In this document: positions 7,323 to 16,213 of the stretch, piece after piece
Layout: every line of letters begins with the position of its first letter
Numbering within the stretch: position 1 is the first letter of the stretch
IMG/VR virus record: IMGVR_UViG_3300046810_000558
Coordinates: 1 to 42,116 of that record
DNA from: a virus
Length of the DNA: 42,116 nucleotides
Reading direction: 5' to 3' (one strand)
Notes under the pieces: generated by a model
Seen by the model: only the letters and a program-made list of their open reading frames with translations
Told to the model about the DNA's origin: nothing
Database searches by the model: none
Translations under genes and position numbers: made by a program

Positions 7323-8395
7323 CAGAAGTCATCCTCATCTTTCTTGTTCTTCTTACGTTTGCCGGGCTTCTCCGGTTCAGGTAGATAAGCATCCGGCGGA
7401 CCGACGCGGATTTCGGTCACGGTGCCGTTTTCATCCTGCTGATAGGTCACCTCAGCGATCACCATCTGCCGGTTGTTAAAGCCAAGAACGGGGTCAAAGA
7501 CGATAACCTGCAGGTTGGGCTGCCACAGAGAGCCGTCCCCCTGTCGCCAGCCCTGCACGGTGTATGTCACCTCATCGGTACGCGCAGCACGCTGGCGCAT
7601 CTCAAATTCCGCGCGAGCGCTGCAGGTTGCCGTAGTGGCATTGCCAGTCTGGCGGATAATCATCGGACGGTAGCGCTTCAGTCCGCCATCGATGGTCTTA
7701 GAGCGAATGGCGGTAGTTGTGGCCTCACCAAAATCGTCGTCGTTGCCTTTTCGCTGCCCGGAGACCTGATAATCGCTGAACCGGTCCCGTATGCTCTTCT
7801 CGGTGTCACAGGAAAGAATGTTTTCCCCCAGCACCAGAGCGGTGTGTGCCTGCTGGCTGCCAATGCCGCCAATAACCAGATTTCCCAGTGCGTTGTCGTA
7901 CGCCAGCGCCTGCTGCAGCCCGAGCATTTTATTCAGTACGTCCATGACCGTTTCGCCCTGATCGGCCTGAATCCCCTGAAGCGCACCGGATGCACCGCCC
8001 GCATCCACCACAGTGATGCTGAACGGCTTAGCCAGCTCAGCGGCCACCTGCGCCAGCGAACGTCCGGCATACTGTGACGGCGTGGCAGAGCAGTCGATGA
8101 GGTCAGCCGTTTTACTGCGCCCGGAAATACCCACACTGATGCTGCGCGCGTCATACCGTACCGGCGTCGCCTCAACGTAGCCGGTCAGCACTTTGTCGGT
8201 ACCTATCAGGACCTCAACAAGGTCACCGTTTTTAATCCAGCTACTGCGGTTTGCCTGGTCGGTGTCGCCGGGCCAGCTGCGGGTAATCTCAACGGTGAAG
8301 TCGCGGGCGATACGCTCAATGCCAGCCGCAATCCTGACCGATGTCCAGCCGCCCCACTCCTGACCGTTAACGCGAAGAATCACAGTGTTGTTCAT
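7322..8395 (-). CDS. Baseplate hub protein (Mu gpP/gp44-like)
   Basis: A 357-residue protein with NGQEWGGWTSVRIAAGIERIARDF at its start and GRSKTADLIDCSA further on, typical of Mu gpP (gp44), the hub related to phage late control gene D and VgrG. It carries a charged Lys-rich tail (KPGKRKKNKKDEDDF). Short overlaps link it to the N-like and gp45-like genes. Confidence 0.9.
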   Translation of the reverse strand: MNNTVILRVNGQEWGGWTSVRIAAGIERIARDFTVEITRSWPGDTDQANRSSWIKNGDLVEVLIGTDKVLTGYVEATPVRYDARSISVGISGRSKTADLIDCSATPSQYAGRSLAQVAAELAKPFSITVVDAGGASGALQGIQADQGETVMDVLNKMLGLQQALAYDNALGNLVIGGIGSQQAHTALVLGENILSCDTEKSIRDRFSDYQVSGQRKGNDDDFGEATTTAIRSKTIDGGLKRYRPMIIRQTGNATTATCSARAEFEMRQRAARTDEVTYTVQGWRQGDGSLWQPNLQVIVFDPVLGFNNRQMVIAEVTYQQDENGTVTEIRVGPPDAYLPEPEKPGKRKKNKKDEDDF

Positions 8396-9768
8396 CGTAC
8401 CGGCACCCTCAGTAACTGTACCGGCACGAAACCGGGATGGCGTATTCCGTTCCGCGCCGTTATGTCACCGGAACGCGAGGCTGAGTCGTACCAGTCGCTG
8501 GCCAGTACCAGTGCTGGCATCACCTGCGAAGGCGTTCGTTCAGTCATGCGTTCGACCTGTTCCAGGCGGGCAGAGATATCACGGTTAACGTCAGTTCGTA
8601 CCGTGATCAGCGCCTGATAGAGCCCATCATCTGAGACGCGCTCCATCTCACGATCAATGGCCTCGTTGAGGCTGTCTCGCACCTGCGCAAGGTCATCCCA
8701 TGAAATAACAGTGTTGTTATCAAGAGAGGTGGTTACGCCGGAAGAGGCCGAAACTGTGTCTGTCGCTGTGGTGTCCGAATCTGAAACCGCGTTGCCTGAA
8801 TCAGAACGTATATTGCTGACGGCAGGATGCGATACTGTGACCGGCTGCTGCGGGTCCTGCTGCCGCGTGACAGTCCGGTTTGTTGGCTGTGGCAGACTTG
8901 TCACCGCATAGGCCGCTTCACTGATAGCAGTAGTTCTGACGGCCTGAGCCACATAATTGCGCTGTGTGGACTGCGCCTGAGTGGTTTTACTGTCAGTTTT
9001 CCAGACGCCGCGCGGAGCCAATCCACTGTCAAGCGTGACGCCTGTTAACCCTCTGATCATCGACATCAGATCCGAAGCGTTGCCTGAGAGTTTTGAACCA
9101 GCGCGCCACATGGTCTGCAGCCTGTTTACAAAATTCATTCCACTTGACGGCGGCTGAAGCAGTACGGACAGATCACCCTGCATGAGTCGTGAGGCGGCAC
9201 TTACACCTGAGTCGACATACTGAAAGGCATCGGTAACGTTATTGAACATGTTCGTCGCATCTTCCAGAACACCACTTTGCAAAAAGTCAGGAAAGCCATC
9301 CATTCCGAACGCACTGAAAGCAGACGATATCGCATCATCCAGGAATGAAACGGATGAGGACAATTTCTGGCCCGTTGCCAGCCCTGCCGTAGGAAAAGAC
9401 AGCTCGCCGGACTCAACGAAGCTAAAACTGACGCGACACATGCGCCCTTCGCTCTGCGAATGACTGACACGCACAGCATCGTCCACAACCACGTTCATTT
9501 CACCGTAGTAGGGATGAATCAGCGTGCACGCCCCCGGCTTTTCAATGGCTTCAATCAACCGGTTACGCTGCTCAAAGAAGTCATCACCTATCAGATAGGC
9601 CTGAACGCTGAAGCGACGCGTTGCCCTGCCTAAATCTTCCGCCCACGGTTTATCGCGATTGGGGTACTCATGAACCTGCACCCGGCGGCCAAATGTGGCC
9701 TCATCTTCTTCTACCTTAAACGCGATGCCCCGCAGCGAGGCATCCTGCAGATTATCTTTCCAGCTCAT
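8392..9768 (-). CDS. Tail/DNA circularisation protein N (Mu gp43-like)
   Basis: A 458-residue protein starting MSWKDNLQDASLRGIAF, the signature start of Mu N, with RRVQVHEYPNRDKPWAEDLG in the conserved N-terminal domain. The C-terminal half is Ser/Thr/Gln-rich. In Mu the protein is a baseplate component first named for injected-DNA circularisation. ATG 9768 is chosen over 9783 because CGGAGA is well placed and the family begins MSW. A terminator-like hairpin separates it from the tape measure gene. Confidence 0.88.
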   Translation of the reverse strand: MSWKDNLQDASLRGIAFKVEEDEATFGRRVQVHEYPNRDKPWAEDLGRATRRFSVQAYLIGDDFFEQRNRLIEAIEKPGACTLIHPYYGEMNVVVDDAVRVSHSQSEGRMCRVSFSFVESGELSFPTAGLATGQKLSSSVSFLDDAISSAFSAFGMDGFPDFLQSGVLEDATNMFNNVTDAFQYVDSGVSAASRLMQGDLSVLLQPPSSGMNFVNRLQTMWRAGSKLSGNASDLMSMIRGLTGVTLDSGLAPRGVWKTDSKTTQAQSTQRNYVAQAVRTTAISEAAYAVTSLPQPTNRTVTRQQDPQQPVTVSHPAVSNIRSDSGNAVSDSDTTATDTVSASSGVTTSLDNNTVISWDDLAQVRDSLNEAIDREMERVSDDGLYQALITVRTDVNRDISARLEQVERMTERTPSQVMPALVLASDWYDSASRSGDITARNGIRHPGFVPVQLLRVPVR

Positions 9769-9784
9769 GCAATCTCCGGGCAAT

Positions 9785-9806
9785 AAAAAACCCGCCGGTG
9801 CGGGTT
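9785..9806 (-). terminator. Intrinsic terminator overlapping tape measure stop
   Basis: On the minus strand AACCCGC and GCGGGTT form a 7-bp stem with a 4-base loop followed by a U-rich run. The TAA stop of the tape measure gene lies inside the upstream arm. It splits the tail operon, so it would reduce expression of the baseplate genes unless transcription is antiterminated. Confidence 0.7.
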
Positions 9807-11676
9807 ACTGGTTTGAGAAGCGGTTATAGCCGACATCAAAGTTAAGCCAGGGTAGTGAATTACCCGCTGGCGCAACGCGCATTCCGGGAGGAGCATTTTC
9901 GAAAGAAACTTTCAGTTCCCCCTGCTGCCCCTTTTGAGACTGCAAAAGGGGTTTACTTGTATCTGCACTCTGGTCCATACCAAGCAGTTCTTTAAGTCTT
10001 GGTATAAAGCCCTGATAGCCGCGATCTGAGTCAGCCTGCTTTCCTTTGTTAACCAGAAGCGTTCCTACATCCGTGTTCTGTTTTGCGGCTTCATCATGCA
10101 GATTATTGACGCGCTTCATGAGATCGAAGAGCACGGAAATGGTGACTGTTATCACCCCCATGTTCGCAATGCCTTTCAGGTTTTTTGACAGTTTCCCCGC
10201 TTCAGTATTAGCACCGCCAAATCCTTTTACCATCGACACCAGCCACGCACCTGCAGTGAAAAAAGCAACGCCTTTTAATACATTCTCCCATCCTCCAAGA
10301 GCCTGCGCGACGCCATCTATATTTTCCCACACCTTTTTAACGACAGGGCCAGCTTGATCCCAGTTACTGACTATGAGGCTGCCTGCTAAAACCACCAGTG
10401 CGAGAAGTTTTCCCATGGTGGTCATTTTCATGACTGAGTCGAAGGTTTTGAACGCTTTGGTAGCTACACCAAAGGCCGAGGCAGTACCAAGCAAAGTAAC
10501 GCCGAATTTGAATGCCCCCTTTACCATTTCGGGGTTGGTTTTCACGAACTGCCTGAACCGTTCAATCAACGGTTGCACTTTGGCGCTAAGTTTCACGATA
10601 GTTGGCAGAAACATATCGCCAATGGTGATGCTGGCTGCGGTAAATTGGTTCTTCAGTAATTGAACTGAGTTCGACGTTGTTGCTGCGCGCGATTCGTATT
10701 CCTTCTGCATTGATGCGCCATATTGCTGCGCATCAGAAACACGACCGAAATTCTTTCTCAGCAGGTCAAGGTTGGTCAGCAATGGCGCAATTGCGCCTAA
10801 AGACTCTTTCCCAAAAAGAGCATTCATCACCGCTGCTTGTTTTTCTTTTGGCACTTTAGCGAGCGAGTCGAGGACTTTAAGCATCGCTTTTTTCGAGTCT
10901 TTCTGCATGTCAGCAGCCAGCTGTGCAGGATCGATTTTGATAAACTTCAGGGCTTTCTTCTGTGAGGACGTGGCTGATTTACCAGAGGTCAGGGAAAGCA
11001 TGAAGTTCTTGATGCCCGTAGCTGCGATTTCAGACTCCACGCCCATTCCCGCGATCGTTGCCCCCATTGCGGCAATCTCACCAGACGCTACCCCTGCAAC
11101 TCCACCAAGTGGACCGATCCGCGTCACTATCTCAGAGATTTTTCCGGCACTCGCCGGACCGGTATTGCCGAGATAGTTGATTTTATCCGCAAGCCCAACA
11201 ACGTCTTTCTGCGTCATTTTGAATGCGGTACGCCACTGAGCCATCATCTGACCTGACTCTTCAGCAGTCTGATCAAATGCAACGCCCATTTTTACAGCAT
11301 CACTGGCGAACTGTTGCAGGTCTTCCCTGGCTATTCCCGCCTGCCCACCAGCAGCAACGATCTGGGCAATCCCGTTCGCCGCCATTGGAAGCCTGGTTGA
11401 AAGCTTAAGCACATCCTCGCCCATTTCCTTAAATTGGGCTGGAGTGTCGAAATTTACGACTTTACGAACGTCGGCCATGGATGATTCAAATTCCATAGCC
11501 TGATTAATTGGGATCACGAATGCCGACGCGATTGCTGTTCCCATGGCGGCCGCGTTCACCATTATGTTTTTTGCGTCTTTCTGGAAACCCTTAAGGTTCT
11601 TGCTCATACCCTTAAGTGGACCCGACAACTGATCCACCGCAGTGATAATCGCTTTTAGCTGGAAACTATCCGCCAC
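9805..11676 (-). CDS. Tail tape measure protein
   Basis: A 623-residue protein of the TP901-type tape measure family. It starts FQLKAIITAVDQLSGPLKGMSKNLKGF, has the conserved MEFESSMADVRKVVNF block near residues 60-75, an Ala/Gly-rich helical middle and hydrophobic segments around residues 390-440. Its length sets tail length; at 623 residues a fairly short tail is expected. It lies between the frameshifted chaperone genes and N, in Mu order. Confidence 0.93.
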   Translation of the reverse strand: MADSFQLKAIITAVDQLSGPLKGMSKNLKGFQKDAKNIMVNAAAMGTAIASAFVIPINQAMEFESSMADVRKVVNFDTPAQFKEMGEDVLKLSTRLPMAANGIAQIVAAGGQAGIAREDLQQFASDAVKMGVAFDQTAEESGQMMAQWRTAFKMTQKDVVGLADKINYLGNTGPASAGKISEIVTRIGPLGGVAGVASGEIAAMGATIAGMGVESEIAATGIKNFMLSLTSGKSATSSQKKALKFIKIDPAQLAADMQKDSKKAMLKVLDSLAKVPKEKQAAVMNALFGKESLGAIAPLLTNLDLLRKNFGRVSDAQQYGASMQKEYESRAATTSNSVQLLKNQFTAASITIGDMFLPTIVKLSAKVQPLIERFRQFVKTNPEMVKGAFKFGVTLLGTASAFGVATKAFKTFDSVMKMTTMGKLLALVVLAGSLIVSNWDQAGPVVKKVWENIDGVAQALGGWENVLKGVAFFTAGAWLVSMVKGFGGANTEAGKLSKNLKGIANMGVITVTISVLFDLMKRVNNLHDEAAKQNTDVGTLLVNKGKQADSDRGYQGFIPRLKELLGMDQSADTSKPLLQSQKGQQGELKVSFENAPPGMRVAPAGNSLPWLNFDVGYNRFSNQ

Positions 11677-12084
11677 GGTTCATTTCCTCATTAATGCGGA
11701 TTGCCTCCGCTTCCATTTCAAGGAAGCGGGACAATCCAGTTTTTTTTAGTTCAAGAGGGTTTATTCGCCAGAAATGGGCGGTGTTGTAGAGGCGTTTTCG
11801 GAGGTTTCCGCCGCTTCCGACCCCGTAAAAAAACCTACGATAGTCATAGAGGCCATGAAGATATCTTTCAACGCCATATTGCTTGCTGATGAACGTGGAA
11901 TACCGGCCAGTACCGGGATGTATTTGAGGCATGCACGGGTATCAAGTTTCATCTCACCGTTCTCGGTGTAGTTGAACGGTATGCCCATCTGCTCTACTTC
12001 ATCATAGGTTGGCTCGCGGAACTCCAACACATGAAGCATCTCGCCATGCGCCTGCACAGGTTTTGTCAGCTGAAACTCACTCAC
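11666..12084 (-). CDS. Tail assembly chaperone, -1 frameshift product
   Basis: The zero-frame ORF (11761-12084) and an overlapping open frame (ending at 11666) are joined by a run of seven T residues read GGT TTT TTT. A one-base backward slip there gives a ~139-residue fusion: 86 residues of the first protein, then YGVGSGGNLRK and an NTAHFWRINPLELKKTGLS tail. The tail resembles the GpE-type extension of P2 and Mu chaperones. In most tailed phages this G/GT arrangement coats the tape measure protein, and the ratio of short to long form matters. The long form's stop overlaps the tape measure start. Confidence 0.75.
11761..12084 (-). CDS. Tail assembly chaperone, short form (Mu gp41-like)
   Basis: A 107-residue protein of the phage tail assembly (Mu gp41) family: FREPTYDEVEQMG at residues 22-34 and ACLKYIPVLAGIPRSSASNM at residues 51-70 are typical. 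It stands between the tube and tape measure genes. This is the product when the ribosome does not slip at the T7 run near its 3' end. Confidence 0.9.
   Translation of the reverse strand: MSEFQLTKPVQAHGEMLHVLEFREPTYDEVEQMGIPFNYTENGEMKLDTRACLKYIPVLAGIPRSSASNMALKDIFMASMTIVGFFTGSEAAETSENASTTPPISGE
11827..11833 (-). promoter_or_regulatory. Slippery heptamer for -1 frameshift
   Basis: Minus strand T TTT TTT in the zero frame fits X XXY YYZ. Slipping back one base moves the ribosome exactly into the overlapping open frame that ends at 11666. GC-rich sequence follows (ACGGGGTCGGAAGCGG) that could form a stimulating structure. Confidence 0.75.
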
Positions 12085-12437
12085 TGGTAAAATCCTTCTG
12101 AGCCGTGGAATTCGAGGTCTACCGTACCTTCTTCCGCATTGTGGTTGGCTTCACCGAACTGGAAAGCTTCTGACAGCACGTAAACCATGCCGTTAGCCAG
12201 TTCGGCGGTGATAGTCATCTGGTCAGAGTCCATCAGCTTAGTGACCGGAAACGCCTTCGGCACCTTGAAGGTGCCCTTAACGTAAGGGGCCCGGTGCGTC
12301 TCTTTATAATCCACGTCACCAGCAAGGCCGATAACGTCATCACGCACTTTGGTGTTCATCGGCACCTCAATGCCACCGGTCAGCGACAGCTGCTGGCCGT
12401 CCACCTTGACGTATGCTGTACCCGCAATCTTTGTCAT
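12081..12437 (-). CDS. Tail tube protein (Mu gpM-like)
   Basis: A 118-residue protein starting MTKIAGTAYVKVDGQQL and containing VRDDVIGLAGDVDYKET, the pattern of Mu gpM-type tube proteins. It builds the inner tube through which DNA passes. It directly follows the sheath gene with a one-base overlap and overlaps the chaperone start by 4 bp. Confidence 0.92.
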   Translation of the reverse strand: MTKIAGTAYVKVDGQQLSLTGGIEVPMNTKVRDDVIGLAGDVDYKETHRAPYVKGTFKVPKAFPVTKLMDSDQMTITAELANGMVYVLSEAFQFGEANHNAEEGTVDLEFHGSEGFYQ

Positions 12438-13933
12438 TACGCGGTCTCCTCACTGTATTGCAGACGGAACTGATTAAGCAGCGCAAAGACGCGCAGTTGG
12501 TTGACGTAATCCGGCGGGAAAAGTACGTCTACGCGAGTCGGGTCGCTGACGTTACGCTCTACCACCAGGTGCTGCTTGAAGAGATCGAAGTTCTCCACGA
12601 TCCCCGCACGCTCCATGGCGCGATAGCTGGCACACATCTCACCCTTCAGTACGGCAGGCGTTACGATGGCCTGACCCGGACCGAAGCGAGTACCGTCATT
12701 CGCCAGCTTATGGCGCGGGTACTTGCTGGTAATAATGCTTTTCAATTGACGAATAACGTAGGCACTGGTGTGCAGCGTTTCGCTGTCCAGGTAGCTGTTA
12801 TCCGCCACGCCATAGGCGTTTGTCTGATAGGTGGTAATGTCTCGCTGGATGCGCAGCACCCCACTTTCAGCGTAGGCCGTGGCAATTCCATGCTTCAGCA
12901 GCGACTGCTGCTCGGTCAGGGTGAAGCGGCTTCCTGCTGGTGCCGGTAATGCGCCGGTAAGCTCGCCGGTCTGAGTCGGGCGTGCCGGATCAACGCGGAT
13001 AAATACCGCATTACGGGCGGTGCGCAGCGCGACCAGTTCATCCGCCGCCGTCTGAACAGCTGGCTCATAACCGGCTGCGGTAATGTGTTGGTTGTTCATC
13101 GTGTCGCCATAGGCAACCAGCTCTGACAGCGTGCCGATCTTCGCGGTGTAGACGTGGCCATAAAGCTGGCGCGCATAACCCCAGCGACCGGAAGAATCGT
13201 TCATCTCAAGCGCCAGCGTCGCAAGCGAGGCAGAATCACTGAACGGCGTGCCGATAAAGTCAAACGGTTCATCTCCCATTGCGGCCACAGTCGCAGCAAG
13301 TGAGGGTGAGCCCGTACCGCCCGCCATCGCGACGATGGCAACGTTAACGCCATCGGGTGTGTTTTCGCTTCCTACAGTGCCGAAATAGTTGAGGGCAAGC
13401 GGGATATCGTTTCCGGTAATCCCCTTGTGCCGAGCGGTGATCGTCACCACGCCAGCAGCTGCAGCGGCGGTAACTGGTAGGTCCGAGTTAGCGTTAACAG
13501 CGGCGGCAAGCGTAGCCGCCACAGCTACCGGAGCATCGCCGGTCACCACGGCTGCCTGTACGCGCACTGCCCCGATATACAGGCTCAGAGTGCCGGATGC
13601 CTGTGCGTTACCTGTCAGCGTCACGGTGCCTTTGGCAGTTTCGCCATCCGGCTCGGTCACCGCAATGACCCACAGCTCACCAAAAGGATCTACGGCGCGG
13701 TACCGCGCCACCATACGGGCCAGCTGGCTGCCACGGCCTGCAACCTTGCCCGCCAGGGCCGCTGACGGCATGATGGTGAGCTTGTTTTTGGCGATGGTGC
13801 TGTCGGCTGAGGAAAAGCCAATCAGCAGTGACGGGCCGCTACTCTGCGTGGTATTCGCTTCGCTGTTGTCCATCTCCGCCCAGAACAGCGGCACGCGGAG
13901 GTCTGACGGAATAGTGGGGAACGATACTGACAT
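12437..13933 (-). CDS. Contractile tail sheath protein (Mu gpL-like)
   Basis: A 498-residue sheath subunit with the N-terminal FPTIPSDLRVPLFWAEMDNS and the conserved C-terminal half (RIQRDITTYQTNAYG, YLDSETLHTSAYVIRQLKS). Central residues ~130-220 form an Ala/Val/Thr-rich variable domain that is exposed in related sheaths. This gene establishes the virion as a myovirus. Confidence 0.93.
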   Translation of the reverse strand: MSVSFPTIPSDLRVPLFWAEMDNSEANTTQSSGPSLLIGFSSADSTIAKNKLTIMPSAALAGKVAGRGSQLARMVARYRAVDPFGELWVIAVTEPDGETAKGTVTLTGNAQASGTLSLYIGAVRVQAAVVTGDAPVAVAATLAAAVNANSDLPVTAAAAAGVVTITARHKGITGNDIPLALNYFGTVGSENTPDGVNVAIVAMAGGTGSPSLAATVAAMGDEPFDFIGTPFSDSASLATLALEMNDSSGRWGYARQLYGHVYTAKIGTLSELVAYGDTMNNQHITAAGYEPAVQTAADELVALRTARNAVFIRVDPARPTQTGELTGALPAPAGSRFTLTEQQSLLKHGIATAYAESGVLRIQRDITTYQTNAYGVADNSYLDSETLHTSAYVIRQLKSIITSKYPRHKLANDGTRFGPGQAIVTPAVLKGEMCASYRAMERAGIVENFDLFKQHLVVERNVSDPTRVDVLFPPDYVNQLRVFALLNQFRLQYSEETA

Positions 13934-14121
13934 TATTCACCGCCTTTTTTCTTGGCGTCAGCGGCAGGCTTTTCTTCTTCCGCGCTGACTTCTTCGACAT
14001 CACCATCCGCAATGCGGCGGTGCCAGTAGCTGCTCTCTTCGACGTTCCGGCCTTCTGAGGGCAGCAGATCGCCCCGGACAGGGTCTGGAACAGACCGCCC
14101 GCGCTTGGGTTTGATTTGCAT
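13933..14121 (-). CDS. DUF2635 protein (Mu gp38-like)
   Basis: A 62-residue basic then acidic protein: MQIKPKRGRSVPDPVRGDLLP is the conserved DUF2635 start and SSYWHRRIADGDV the second motif. It is always found just before the sheath gene in Mu-like tails. Exact role unknown. Confidence 0.85.
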   Translation of the reverse strand: MQIKPKRGRSVPDPVRGDLLPSEGRNVEESSYWHRRIADGDVEEVSAEEEKPAADAKKKGGE

Positions 14122-14124
14122 GGT

Positions 14125-14685
14125 TTACTCGCTGAGTTTGATTTTGGTGTGGTGTTCGATGATGCCGTCAGGGCCATTGCCCGGATCGATGTAGTCAATG
14201 TCGATTTCGACCGTTTTCAGCTCATCAAGAGCGTCAAGGTCATCTTGCTGGCGCGTGTCCTCCTCAGTGATTTCCCGCGTCAGCATGAATTCGAACTGGT
14301 AGTAAAGACGTCCCCGGTCCATATCCAAAAGTTGACCGCCGGAATAGGCTACCGGGCCAGCATCGGCGTCCGGCTCCCAGCCCAATAGAGCCTTCCAGAT
14401 TTGCTGCCGGACATCATGCACGGCGTCGTACCCTGCGGCCTGTCCACGCTCGTCGCGTGTATTATCCAGCACCACGACAACCGCGAAGCCTTCAGTCACG
14501 TTCTGCCAGTAGTCGGTCAGGGATTTCTGCTCTGCAGTCACGTCTTCTGTCGGCACAACATACGCCGCCGGCAGACGCATCTTTCCAGTTTCGGGGATAG
14601 ACTTGAATTCAGCCGCCCCGGCTACGTTGCCCGCAAACATCGGACATCGCGCCCGGAGTGCGGCGATCACCAGTGATAGCTTCAT
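14125..14685 (-). CDS. Tail terminator-like protein (DUF1834/Mu gp37)
   Basis: A 186-residue protein with MKLSLVIAALRARCPMF at its start and a PEDxDAGP-like central segment (GWEPDADAGPVAYSGGQLLDMDRGRLYYQFEF in two adjoining blocks). This matches the Mu gp37 family, which caps the tail tube before joining to the neck. It overlaps the neck gene by 4 bp. Confidence 0.85.
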   Translation of the reverse strand: MKLSLVIAALRARCPMFAGNVAGAAEFKSIPETGKMRLPAAYVVPTEDVTAEQKSLTDYWQNVTEGFAVVVVLDNTRDERGQAAGYDAVHDVRQQIWKALLGWEPDADAGPVAYSGGQLLDMDRGRLYYQFEFMLTREITEEDTRQQDDLDALDELKTVEIDIDYIDPGNGPDGIIEHHTKIKLSE

Positions 14686-15188
14686 TTCTTTTTCCTTTCA
14701 GGACGCAGTGAAGTGCGCAGTGCGCGGCTCAGGACATAACGCGTCCAGGCTTTACGCGCTTCAAGTACATCTGCCATATAGTTTTTTCGTGGTGCTACGC
14801 GCCAGCCGCCGCCACCAGACTTGCCTTTGTGGTGGCTTTTTTTGCGTTTTGCGCCTCGTCGTACCCCGTAAAACAGAAAGGCAGGATAGAAGTCACCTTC
14901 AATCAGCCTGTTACCCTCTCCTCTCTTCTGGTTCGGAGCAATTCGCACCATAAGTCCGGGTCTGTTCTTTGATGCACGGGGAACGTAATAACCGATCGAA
15001 CGCGCCAACCTACCGCTACGAAAACCGGGGTTTTCTCCCGGTGCAGAACGTCCACGGCGCATCACCATCCGGCGGGCGTCACGCATATGGACCTGGCCGA
15101 TTTTGATAAACGCCTTACGCATCTTGCCGCGATTAAAAACAAGGTCTTTTGGCTGTTCAAAATCAACGTGCAATAGCGGCTTAGCCAT
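14682..15188 (-). CDS. Neck protein, HK97 gp10-like
   Basis: A 168-residue very basic protein with the conserved core SGRLARSIGYYVPR, EGDFYPAFLFYGVRRGAKRKK and a C-terminal basic helix. This is the pattern of HK97 gp10-type neck or head-tail joining proteins. It overlaps the head-closure gene by 8 bp. Confidence 0.75.
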   Translation of the reverse strand: MAKPLLHVDFEQPKDLVFNRGKMRKAFIKIGQVHMRDARRMVMRRGRSAPGENPGFRSGRLARSIGYYVPRASKNRPGLMVRIAPNQKRGEGNRLIEGDFYPAFLFYGVRRGAKRKKSHHKGKSGGGGWRVAPRKNYMADVLEARKAWTRYVLSRALRTSLRPERKKK

Positions 15189-15570
15189 ACATCTCTCCGG
15201 TGTGCTCTACTGCGCCCAGCTCCTCGCATTCCAGCAGCAGGTAACGACCGGCTGAGTTGAGGTCGCGCAGGCGCTTAATGCGGTAGACGTTCTCGCTGTA
15301 AACAATTTCGAAATCGGATGTGATCCCTTTCCGAAAGCGGATCGTCATGTAGTGGGTAATGGCGTCATCGGCCTGGACTGATTCGTGGTAGGTGGTTGCT
15401 CCCACCTGCCTGACCTTAGCCCACACGTCTCTTTCATTCTGATAGATCGGTTCAACGCCATAATCAGCTGCTGCCTGGTCGATTCGCTGGCGTAGGTGGA
15501 TGCGCTTATTGAGCTCACCGGGATCAGGAAGCGTGAAAACAGCACTGGTGTTTGAAGAGCGTCGCTGCAT
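15181..15570 (-). CDS. Head closure / head-tail adaptor protein
   Basis: A 129-residue protein with PDPGELNKRIHLRQR near the N-terminus and YSENVYRIKRLRDLNSAGRYLLLECEE near the C-terminus in adjoining blocks, the pattern of SPP1 gp16-type stoppers. ATG 15570 is chosen, because upstream residues of the longer frame are out of keeping with the family and lie within the connector gene. Confidence 0.85.
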   Translation of the reverse strand: MQRRSSNTSAVFTLPDPGELNKRIHLRQRIDQAAADYGVEPIYQNERDVWAKVRQVGATTYHESVQADDAITHYMTIRFRKGITSDFEIVYSENVYRIKRLRDLNSAGRYLLLECEELGAVEHTGEMYG

Positions 15571-15571
15571 G

Positions 15572-15901
15572 CTAATACCCCGATACCGGCAGACGCCGAG
15601 AGTAGAGCAGGAACTCAAACGCCTGCGGCGTCTCCGACATTTCCAGCTCTGATACTGAACTGCGATGCTCATACCAGTGACTGACAAGCATCAGCAGGGC
15701 AAGCCGGATATCTTCGGTAATTACCATGCCATCGGTATCAAACGGTGCAATATCCGACACCGTTTTATACAGATTACGATTAAGGTAAGTCACCGCTTTC
15801 GCCTCGGCGGCCAGCCCCAGCAACTCCAGCAGCCGGTCTTCTTCCGTAAAATCGCTCTCCAGTCGGCATTGCTGTTTAATTTCTTCGAGCGTCAGCAGCA
15901 T
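15572..15901 (-). CDS. Head-tail connector (HK97 gp6-like)
   Basis: A 109-residue all-helical protein: MLLTLEEIKQQCRLESDFTEED, LLGLAAEAKAVTYLNR and LALLMLVSHWYEHR are the motifs of the gp6-like connector family. Twelve or thirteen copies form the ring beneath the portal. It lies between a small Pro-Glu-repeat gene and the head-closure gene. Confidence 0.9.
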   Translation of the reverse strand: MLLTLEEIKQQCRLESDFTEEDRLLELLGLAAEAKAVTYLNRNLYKTVSDIAPFDTDGMVITEDIRLALLMLVSHWYEHRSSVSELEMSETPQAFEFLLYSRRLPVSGY

Positions 15902-15906
15902 AGTTT

Positions 15907-16206
<300 letters not shown>

Positions 16207-16213
16207 TTAACGA

